30,167 bases of DNA from a virus. The stretch's first letter is position 1. Each line of letters starts with the position of its first letter. Of this stretch, positions 22,446-29,251 are shown one piece after another. The position numbers and the translations under genes are program-made. The DNA is taken from positions 1 to 30,167 of the IMG/VR virus record IMGVR_UViG_3300006793_000161; one strand, written 5' to 3'. The notes beneath the pieces were generated by a model that was given only the letters and a program-made list of their open reading frames with translations, was not told the DNA's origin and did no database searches.

Positions 22446-23144
22446 ATGGAATTAAAAAATTATATAGCAGAATCATTTAAAAAAGAATATGCTTATAGAG
22501 TCAAACTTGCACACGATTGTGGTGCAGATCAAATGGATATGATAGAAAAATGTTTAGCAAAATACAATTTTGTTAGTGCATCTCCATTTAAAAGGGCTCC
22601 GATTCAAGAGAATCCAGTAGAATTTCAAAGAGCAAAAAATGCCAACTTTACATCAGAAGTATGTAGCACAGACATTGTATTAAAATACCCTGTTAACGAA
22701 AGAATTTTAGAAGTATGGTTAGCAGTAAATTTAGGTATGGATCACGAAAGAGTACTATGTTACGGTGTAAAAGAACCGAGACGTATAGAAGCAGATATCC
22801 AAGCAGAAAGACTTGCTAACGATGAAGATAGACAAACACATAAGGACGATGCTTTACTTAATGTTGAGAACATGGAACATTATGAAGCTCAACAAGATGA
22901 AATAGATGTTAAAGATTTCGGATTTGGTGAAGAATTTAACGAAGCATTTTTAAAAGAACTACAAAAAATTAAAGATGAGAAAGGTGAAGATTATTTCCGT
23001 AACTATCCTAGCAAGGATGAGTTAATGGGCGACAACTTAAGACCTATGTACGATGCAATTACTGGAATGCCTAATATGGGTAGAGGTGCAGAAAGCACAA
23101 AACAAGTTTCCGATATTGCACAACACGGTTCTAGAAGTAGATAA
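22446..23144 (+). CDS. hypothetical protein, 232 aa
   Basis: Not recognised. It starts with a helical segment (LKNYIAESFKKEYAYRVKLAHDCGADQMDMIEKCLAKY, in overview), then a beta-like middle (EVCSTDIVLKYPVNERILEVWLAVNLG, about 70-96) and an acidic helical stretch (about 125-175). The C-terminus is Gly/Asn/Arg-rich and probably disordered. No catalytic motif is visible. It is the first gene of the promoter-defined unit with the 278-aa gene, coupled by a TAATG overlap, and lies just upstream of gp17. A capsid or packaging accessory role is possible from position alone. Confidence 0.82.
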   Translation: MELKNYIAESFKKEYAYRVKLAHDCGADQMDMIEKCLAKYNFVSASPFKRAPIQENPVEFQRAKNANFTSEVCSTDIVLKYPVNERILEVWLAVNLGMDHERVLCYGVKEPRRIEADIQAERLANDEDRQTHKDDALLNVENMEHYEAQQDEIDVKDFGFGEEFNEAFLKELQKIKDEKGEDYFRNYPSKDELMGDNLRPMYDAITGMPNMGRGAESTKQVSDIAQHGSRSR

Positions 23145-23980
23145 TGAAAATAAATCAAGTATTAAAAGAGTATGAATATAGTCCACAAGAGGAATCTAAG
23201 GCCTATGATCAGTACTTGATTATTAAAAGAGACAATCCTCTTTATGCAGAAGCATTTTGGAATATGTGGAGACAGACAGGAAATGTACAAGCCGCACTAA
23301 TAAAAGCAGACAAAGAGTACGACAGAATAACTTCAGAATCTGTAGAAGAAAATGATATCAATGAAGCAGTTTATTCAGTTACAGTAAATGACCAGGAACA
23401 ACGTTATAGAGATTTTAGAGATGCAGATGTTAGAATTTTTAAACATATCCATGGTCTAGAGCAAAAAACTAGTGATCAGTCTCTATCTAAATCACCACAA
23501 GGTAAAGTACATCCTAGTGAAATTATACTTAAACGAAATGGTGTTGAAGTACCGCACAAGTATACTGGTAAAGAAAAACATCCAATCACAGGCCCTATAG
23601 TAAATATTAAAGAGGCAATGAGTGATGCATACGGTATTGTTAGTGCAGAGCCCGAAGTCGAAGGTTCAGTAGAATTCAAACAACATAAAAATACTGACAA
23701 AGGTTCAGTAAGTATTGAAGCGTCAGGTGATACAATGCAGGATTTAGCAGATGTGCTTAAACTTGCAGGATTAACTTTACCAAAAGATATGCATAATGAT
23801 CAAGAAGCATCAGCACATGATGAAGAGCCAGAACAAGAAGATGTTTTATTATCACCGGATTACAAAGATGATGAAGAAAAAACTCCTTGTGGTAGCCTAG
23901 ATTCAGACCCTTCATACGAAACAGATAAAGAAATCTTAATTAATTATATTAAAGATAAACTTAAAAAAAGCATTTCTTAA
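23144..23980 (+). CDS. hypothetical protein, 278 aa, acidic C-terminus
   Basis: Not recognised. The N-terminal 60 residues are helical (SPQEESKAYDQYLIIKRDN, AFWNMWRQTGNVQAAL). Residues 75-150 are mixed and include GNVQAALIKAD-type repeats of charge. Residues 180-220 have SVSIEASGDTMQDLADVLKLAGL, a helix-rich unit of a kind often seen in phage internal or head proteins. Residues 225-260 are very acidic (DEEPEQEDVL and others), which would repel DNA or mimic it. No catalytic motif is visible. Coupled to the 232-aa gene (TAATG) and ends 11 nt before the gp17 late promoter. Confidence 0.82.
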   Translation: MKINQVLKEYEYSPQEESKAYDQYLIIKRDNPLYAEAFWNMWRQTGNVQAALIKADKEYDRITSESVEENDINEAVYSVTVNDQEQRYRDFRDADVRIFKHIHGLEQKTSDQSLSKSPQGKVHPSEIILKRNGVEVPHKYTGKEKHPITGPIVNIKEAMSDAYGIVSAEPEVEGSVEFKQHKNTDKGSVSIEASGDTMQDLADVLKLAGLTLPKDMHNDQEASAHDEEPEQEDVLLSPDYKDDEEKTPCGSLDSDPSYETDKEILINYIKDKLKKSIS

Positions 23981-23991
23981 CATCATTACCA

Positions 23992-23999
23992 CATAAATA
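23992..23999 (+). promoter_or_regulatory. T4-type late promoter (CATAAATA), leaderless class
   Basis: CATAAATA then CTATT then the gp17 ATG at 24005, exactly 5 nt. It is the only leaderless-class octamer here starting with C, so the first base appears free. Confidence 0.76.
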
Positions 24000-24004
24000 C
24001 TATT

Positions 24005-25600
24005 ATGGCAAGAGGAACAGTAGATACCGGTCTGGTTAAACAAGGCTATAGTAGAACAGCATATACTCCAGATACCCTAGAAGATTTTAAAAATTGTGCA
24101 GATCCTGTGGGCGGACCTTTGTACTTTATGAATAATCACGTTAAAATACAACATCCTACTAAAGGTGGAATAGATTTCGATCCTTTTGCGTATCAGTTAG
24201 ATTTAATAGAAAATTATAATAATTACAGATATAGTATAAACATGCTGGGTAGACAGATGGGTAAAACTACTGTGGCGGCAGGTTACTTGCTGTGGTATGC
24301 AATGTTTAAGCCAGACAGCACAATACTTGTTGCGGCTCACAAGGCGGCAGGTGCATATGAAATTATGCAACGTATACGTTATGCATATGAAAGTGTACCA
24401 GATCATATAAGAGCAGGTGTTACAGAATATAACAAAGGGTCTATGGCATTTGACAATGGCAGTAGAATAGTAAGTGCAACAACTACAGAAAATACAGGTA
24501 GGGGTATGTCACTTACATTAGTTTACTTAGACGAGTTTGCATTTGTTCCTCCCAGAATTGCCAGTGAGTTTTGGACAGCATTGTCTCCAACACTAGCAAC
24601 AGGCGGTAAATGTATTATTACAAGTACGCCTAATAGTGATGAAGATACCTTTGCTAATATATGGAACCAAGCAAACAAAATGTTTGATGAGCATGGGAAC
24701 GAACAAGAAGTAGGCGTAAATGGATTTAAACCATTACTAGCAAAATGGGACGAGCACCCTGATAGAGATGCCAATTGGGCAATAGAAGAAAGAGGAAGAA
24801 TAGGCACTGAACGTTTTAAACGTGAACACGAATGTGAATTTGTTATATATGATGAAACTCTAATAAACCAATTAAAACTATTAGAACTGAAAGGAAAAGA
24901 CCCAGTTATGAAAATGGGCAATGTACGTTGGTTCAAATATCCTAGTCCAGAGCATATCTATGTAGTAACACTAGATCCAAGTACAGGAACAGGCGGTGAC
25001 AATGCCGCTATACAAATAGTAGAATTACCGTCTATGGTACAAGTAGGCGAATGGTATCATAATAAAACTCCTATAGAAGGGCAGATAAAGGTCATGTTAG
25101 AGATCATGCATTTCATTAAGGAACAAGGCGCCCATACTATATATTGGACAGTTGAGAACAATGCAATTGGAGAGGCCGCACTTGTGGTGATCAGAGATAC
25201 CGGAGAAGATGCTTTCCCAGGAGATTTCTTACACGAGCCTAAAAGAATACAAGGTAAGACAGGTAGAAGAGGTTTCCATACTACTCATAAAGTTAAAGTA
25301 GAGTCTTGTATTAATATGAAAAGGTTAATAGAAAATGATAAACTTACTATTAATAGTAAAGCATGTTTATCAGAATTTAAAAACTTTGTATCAAAAGGTA
25401 ATAGTTTTGCGGCAAGACCAGGCGATTCAGATGATTTGGTCATGAGCATGATGATTGCTGTCAGAGTAATAGATTATGTAAGTACTTTTGAAGATGAAGT
25501 ATATGATGCTGTAAATAATAGTTTAGGTGTAGATTCTCTATATTCCACAGGCAGTGATGATGATGACTACGATGATCCTATGCCAATTGGCATAATCTGA
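24005..25600 (+). CDS. 17: terminase large subunit (gp17-like)
   Basis: DNA packaging motor ATPase-nuclease, 531 aa (T4: 610). ATPase domain: Walker A GRQMGKTT (82-89), Walker B LVYLDE (172-177) with catalytic E177, and coupling motif TSTPN (206-210). RNase H-like nuclease domain: D324 in TLDPSTGTGGD, E384 in TVENN and D476/D477 in PGDSDD, the three acidic metal ligands that cut the concatemer. Compared with T4 it lacks part of the N-terminal region, as is usual in marine T4-like phages. The C-terminus is acidic (SDDDDYDDP). Leaderless late promoter at exact spacing; the TGA stop overlaps the next late promoter. All key residues are intact. Confidence 0.97.
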   Translation: MARGTVDTGLVKQGYSRTAYTPDTLEDFKNCADPVGGPLYFMNNHVKIQHPTKGGIDFDPFAYQLDLIENYNNYRYSINMLGRQMGKTTVAAGYLLWYAMFKPDSTILVAAHKAAGAYEIMQRIRYAYESVPDHIRAGVTEYNKGSMAFDNGSRIVSATTTENTGRGMSLTLVYLDEFAFVPPRIASEFWTALSPTLATGGKCIITSTPNSDEDTFANIWNQANKMFDEHGNEQEVGVNGFKPLLAKWDEHPDRDANWAIEERGRIGTERFKREHECEFVIYDETLINQLKLLELKGKDPVMKMGNVRWFKYPSPEHIYVVTLDPSTGTGGDNAAIQIVELPSMVQVGEWYHNKTPIEGQIKVMLEIMHFIKEQGAHTIYWTVENNAIGEAALVVIRDTGEDAFPGDFLHEPKRIQGKTGRRGFHTTHKVKVESCINMKRLIENDKLTINSKACLSEFKNFVSKGNSFAARPGDSDDLVMSMMIAVRVIDYVSTFEDEVYDAVNNSLGVDSLYSTGSDDDDYDDPMPIGII

Positions 25601-25606
25601 TAAATA
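25599..25606 (+). promoter_or_regulatory. T4-type late promoter (GATAAATA), leaderless class
   Basis: GATAAATA starts on the last two bases of the gp17 TGA stop, then CTTGT, then ATG at 25612, exactly 5 nt. Confidence 0.78.
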
Positions 25607-25611
25607 CTTGT

Positions 25612-28053
25612 ATGGCAACAAATTTTAAAGATATTTCAGAAAAAGTATTTAACCTATTAAAAGGACATGGGTTTGACCTTAAAACTTTTGATAAGAACGG
25701 TAAAATAGTTATTGACCCACAAGAGGGTACAAGATTCGTATCAGATGAACCTAACATTTTAGTTAGAATAGATGATATGGAAAAGGAAATATCATTGCAA
25801 ACAAGTGAAGATTTTGCAGACCATAACCTAAGAAACTTATTAAAAGAACTAGCACAAGATAGTTTATTATCTTTTGACTTTAGGGTATTTGACAAGCAGT
25901 TAAAACCTAAAGGAGAAGAAATAGATGTTGCTCGTAGACAAGAGATTGATATGAACGAAGAACTAAACACATTAAGACGCCTTTCAGGATTAGATCAAGT
26001 AGAAGAAAAAGTTGAAAAAGATAAAAAGTATTCTATCCAGGTCGATGGGGATAAAGGCACCACAAAAGGCGGACACAATTATAGAGCAGTTGGTGATGAC
26101 CAGGACTCCAGTCAATACCTAAAAGTGTTTTATGGCGACGGCAATCAAAATTTTAGAATTTATTATGATTCCAATGTAGGTAGATATGCACCAGATCAAG
26201 TAGCACCAGAAACAAACGATCCTAAAGCAAAAAAAGTATTTGCAAATTTACCAGACGACTTTTTTAAAAAATATGGTTCTGAAGGTGAAAACGGAATAGA
26301 AGACATAATTGATATGATTAAGTCTGTAGAAGAAAACACAAAAGATCAAGCAGGATTAGAAGAAGCAGAAGCACTTAAAGAAAATCCTTATCTATTAGGT
26401 GCAAGATTGCTAGGAAAAGTTTTACAACAAGGTGCAAAAAGGCCTATAACTACAACTATAGCAGTTGATGCCTTAGATGATGGCGAATTAAATACAACAG
26501 CCGGTGCAATTAAATGGTTAGGCAGTAAAGTTGGAAATGCTTTTACACCAGACTCCCTTAAACAAGCAGGTCCTATTATAGCAAAATATGGTATACCAGT
26601 GGCAGGTGTCCTAGCCGCAATATATGGTGGTAAAAAATTAGCAGATTATGTTGCAGGTAAAAGAGATCAAGGTCTAAGTGTATCACAAAATAATCAAACT
26701 GTAAATGCTAGTGAAGATCTAGAAGAAAAGAAAATTATAAACATAAAAACTAGTGTAGGCATGATTCCTGGTTATGAAGATCGTAAGCCTTTAAGTCAAC
26801 AAGACTATTATAATTGGACTATGAAAAATGATAAAAGCCAACCTAAACCAAATATTGTTAGTCAGAGACATGCTAACTATCTAATAGATTTTGAAGATTA
26901 TGCAATGAACGAAGCATTAGGTAAAGACGGTAAAAATCCAGCAGTACCTTACAGCAAATCTACAGAGAAAGATTTAGCAGACAGAATGGCAGATAAAATT
27001 AATCCTAAAGATTTAGATAGAGAAGCAATGAAAAGTAGACCTAAAGATAAAGAAGAAAGTCACTTTGATAGATATATGAGACATATGAAGCCAGTTAAAA
27101 AAGCACAGTCACAAGGAAGAAACAAAATGAGGGGCGAATCTGTCACAGAAGCAAGTTTAGGTAAAATGACTGGTAGCAGAAAATCCAGTTACCAACCACT
27201 AGCAGACAATGTTAAAATTATTGTAAGACATAATAAAGACGTAAATGAAGAAGTACGTGGTGCTAGAAGCAGAAATATCCACAGTATATTAATACAACGT
27301 GGAGAAGAGAAATTTAAGATGGCAGAAAACAATCTGTCAGCCGCAAGAGCAATGGCAAGACATTTGCACAATGGCGGAGAAACTTTTGACGAAATAGGTG
27401 AGTCTATTACTGAAATGTCTAGAGAGTTTAAAAAATTAAAAGAATTTGTAAACTATGTTAAAAAATCAAACTTAGTAAACGAAACAAATGAAGAGTTCGT
27501 TACTATGGCATTGGAAAACATAGGTAATATTAAAACTAATTTAAAAAGATTAAGTGGTGTTAAAACTTATGCTAACGCAGTAGAATCAGTCTTAAATTAT
27601 AACAATGTTGAAATATTAGAAGACGATTTAAATTTAGAAAGTAAGTTTACAGAAACACACTTTGATGACAAAGTTGCAAATGTAATGGATAGCCTAAAAG
27701 CAATGACGAGTAGAAAACAAAGTTTTGAGAGTAAAATTGTTAAAGCAATAGAATCAGAAACTTTTGCAAACATTAAAAATTTACTTAAAGAAGATGATAT
27801 AGTTGACTTTGAAACACCGCATGGTAAACTTGGTCATCAAGTTAGCCAATTAGGTTACTCAGCACAAGACAATACATTATCTAATTATTTACATAGCATT
27901 AGTAGTAAAATTAGTGCTGGTGGACAACTTAACCAATTTGAATATGGTACTATAAAAAGTTGTTTACTAGGTGCAGGTCAGCACAATGTACAAAATGCTC
28001 CAGTTGATGTACAAGAATCATATGAAGCATTTTTAGACCAATTTGTAGAGTAA
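25612..28053 (+). CDS. large uncharacterised protein, 813 aa, putative virion component
   Basis: Not assigned. Residues 1-130 are mixed alpha/beta with a helical MNEELNTLRRLSGL (114-127). Residues 130-220 have a KYSIQVDGDKG...FRIYYDSNVGRYAP beta-rich segment. A hydrophobic Gly/Ala stretch, AGPIIAKYGIPVAGVLAAIY (319-338), could cross or enter a membrane. A charged low-complexity part follows (440-510), then a domain near 515-580 containing ARSRNIHSILIQRGEEKFKM and LSAARAMARHLHNGG, a pattern I associate with marine T4-like phage proteins of unknown function. The C-terminal 200 residues are helical. The late leaderless promoter and size suggest an internal head or injected protein, with the hydrophobic stretch as the best argument. 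Alternative: inner capsid scaffold-like protein. Confidence 0.8.
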   Translation: MATNFKDISEKVFNLLKGHGFDLKTFDKNGKIVIDPQEGTRFVSDEPNILVRIDDMEKEISLQTSEDFADHNLRNLLKELAQDSLLSFDFRVFDKQLKPKGEEIDVARRQEIDMNEELNTLRRLSGLDQVEEKVEKDKKYSIQVDGDKGTTKGGHNYRAVGDDQDSSQYLKVFYGDGNQNFRIYYDSNVGRYAPDQVAPETNDPKAKKVFANLPDDFFKKYGSEGENGIEDIIDMIKSVEENTKDQAGLEEAEALKENPYLLGARLLGKVLQQGAKRPITTTIAVDALDDGELNTTAGAIKWLGSKVGNAFTPDSLKQAGPIIAKYGIPVAGVLAAIYGGKKLADYVAGKRDQGLSVSQNNQTVNASEDLEEKKIINIKTSVGMIPGYEDRKPLSQQDYYNWTMKNDKSQPKPNIVSQRHANYLIDFEDYAMNEALGKDGKNPAVPYSKSTEKDLADRMADKINPKDLDREAMKSRPKDKEESHFDRYMRHMKPVKKAQSQGRNKMRGESVTEASLGKMTGSRKSSYQPLADNVKIIVRHNKDVNEEVRGARSRNIHSILIQRGEEKFKMAENNLSAARAMARHLHNGGETFDEIGESITEMSREFKKLKEFVNYVKKSNLVNETNEEFVTMALENIGNIKTNLKRLSGVKTYANAVESVLNYNNVEILEDDLNLESKFTETHFDDKVANVMDSLKAMTSRKQSFESKIVKAIESETFANIKNLLKEDDIVDFETPHGKLGHQVSQLGYSAQDNTLSNYLHSISSKISAGGQLNQFEYGTIKSCLLGAGQHNVQNAPVDVQESYEAFLDQFVE

Positions 28054-28067
28054 AATACTACTTTATA

Positions 28068-28075
28068 GATAAATA
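28068..28075 (+). promoter_or_regulatory. possible T4-type late promoter before gp32
   Basis: GATAAATA 15 nt after the stop of the 813-aa gene, predicted +1 near 28081. It would give late transcription through the hairpin into gp32, in addition to the sigma70 promoter. Confidence 0.5.
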
Positions 28076-28081
28076 AATTTG

Positions 28082-28110
28082 TTGGAAACATAAAGTAATT
28101 TAATTTCCAA
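28082..28110. repeat. inverted repeat TTGGAAA/TTTCCAA
   Basis: TTGGAAA (28082-28088) and TTTCCAA (28104-28110) form a 7-bp stem with a 15-nt AT-rich loop, beginning one base after the predicted late start site. It could be an RNA hairpin in a late leader or a DNA-protein site. Confidence 0.4.
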
Positions 28111-28114
28111 TAGT

Positions 28115-28141
28115 TGTAAAAAAGTTCTTGACTTTTTTACA
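28115..28141. repeat. perfect 11-bp inverted repeat over the gp32 -35 box
   Basis: TGTAAAAAAGT (28115-28125) and ACTTTTTTACA (28131-28141) pair perfectly around loop TCTTG. The right arm contains part of the -35 hexamer (28128-28133). It may be an operator for a repressor or, on RNA, a weak terminator for late readthrough; the T run is inside the stem rather than after it. Confidence 0.65.
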
Positions 28142-28156
28142 TCTTGGCATTATAAT
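28128..28156 (+). promoter_or_regulatory. sigma70-type early promoter for gp32-uvsX
   Basis: TTGACT (28128-28133, 5 of 6 consensus), 17-bp spacer, TATAAT (28151-28156, perfect). It should be read by host RNA polymerase early in infection. The start near 28163 leaves a 5' leader with AGAAGG (28182-28187) and AGGAG (28209-28213). Confidence 0.85.
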
Positions 28157-28221
28157 AAAAAACTAGTAATACCCTAAACACAGAAGGTATTACGAACATG
28201 GCAAATATAGGAGAAAATATC

Positions 28222-29241
28222 ATGGCCTCATTAGCAGAAATAAGAGCAAAGTTACAATCAATGGAAAGCAAATCCAAAGGTAACTCCCAAGCTCAAAGCG
28301 ATAACGCAATATACCCATTTTGGAACATAGACGAAGGAAGTAGTACTTTACTACGATTCCTGCCTGACAGTGATCCAAACAACACGTTCTTTTGGGTAGA
28401 ACGACAAATGATCAGACTTACATTCCCAGGAATAGTAGGTGGAGATCAAAAGCCAACAACTGTACAAGTTCCTTGTATGGAAATGTTTGGCGAAACATGT
28501 CCAGTATTAACTGAGGTACGTCCTTGGTTTAAAGATCCAAGTCTCGAAGACATGGGTAGAAAGTACTGGAAAAAAAGAAGTTACATTTTCCAAGGGTTTG
28601 TAAATGAAAATCCTTTAGATGAAACATCACCAGAGAATCCAATTAGAAGATTTGTAATTGGTCCTCAAATATTTAACATAATCAAATCAGCACTTATGGA
28701 CCCAGAGATGGAAAACCTTCCAACAGACTATGTTGCAGGTACTGACTTTAGATTATCTAAAACAACCAAAGGTCAATACGCAGATTATTCTACAAGTAAA
28801 TGGGCACGAAAAGAAAGTGGTCTTACTGAAGAGAATTTAGCGGCAATTGATACACATGGTTTACATAACCTTAACGACTTCCTTCCTGCTAAACCTACAG
28901 CAGAAGGCGTACAGGCAATAGCAGAAATGTTCCAAGCATCAGTAGATGGTGAATTATATGATCCTGCAAAATGGGGTAACTTTTTCAAACCCTATGGACT
29001 TGATGTTGGAACAAAAACACAGGCAACTGTGGCTCCAGCTCAACCTGTACAAGCGACTACAACAGAGAGTGTGGCACCTGTAACGGCACCTGCACCAGCA
29101 GTAGCGGAAACAACTGCACCAGCGGTAGAGACAACAGCACCAGCACCAGTGGCTGAAACTGTAGCAACTGCACCAGCAGAGGATACTGGTAAGAAGTCAG
29201 CAGATGACATTCTTAGCATGATCAGAAACAGACAGTCGTAA
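28222..29241 (+). CDS. 32: single-stranded DNA-binding protein (gp32-like)
   Basis: T4 gp32-type ssDNA-binding protein used in replication and recombination. The core has IYPFWNIDEGSSTLLRFLPD, the CMEMFGETCPVLTEVRPWFKD region and FVIGPQIFNII, typical of marine T4-like gp32. T4 uses one His and three Cys for zinc; here only two Cys are in that area (Cys85 and Cys93 with this start) and the CPVC end is CPVL, so zinc binding may be altered. The C-terminus is unusual: about 55 residues of Ala/Pro/Thr/Val-rich linker (APAQPVQ..., PAPAVAETTAPA...) followed by a DDILSMI tip that may recruit partners. Start: ATG 28222 has AGGAG 8 nt upstream; ATG 28198 (8 residues longer, AGAAGG at 10 nt) is the alternative, but its extension is mostly translated ribosome-site sequence. 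Confidence 0.92.
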   Translation: MASLAEIRAKLQSMESKSKGNSQAQSDNAIYPFWNIDEGSSTLLRFLPDSDPNNTFFWVERQMIRLTFPGIVGGDQKPTTVQVPCMEMFGETCPVLTEVRPWFKDPSLEDMGRKYWKKRSYIFQGFVNENPLDETSPENPIRRFVIGPQIFNIIKSALMDPEMENLPTDYVAGTDFRLSKTTKGQYADYSTSKWARKESGLTEENLAAIDTHGLHNLNDFLPAKPTAEGVQAIAEMFQASVDGELYDPAKWGNFFKPYGLDVGTKTQATVAPAQPVQATTTESVAPVTAPAPAVAETTAPAVETTAPAPVAETVATAPAEDTGKKSADDILSMIRNRQS

Positions 29242-29251
29242 GGAGACAATT

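Noticed and set aside
24523-24936. 137-codon minus-strand open frame inside gp17
   Set aside because: Shadow frame opposite a strongly conserved terminase gene; Ser/Leu-rich composition typical of antisense frames in AT-rich genes and no promoter or ribosome site.
25578-25970. 130-codon minus-strand open frame over the gp17 end and start of the 813-aa gene
   Set aside because: Antisense shadow crossing a gene boundary and a late promoter; Ser-rich composition and no start signals.
28198-28221. ATG at 28198 as the gp32 start
   Set aside because: Possible (AGAAGG 10 nt upstream), but the eight extra residues are mostly the translation of the AGGAG ribosome site that serves ATG 28222 at a better 8-nt distance. 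Kept as an alternative only.
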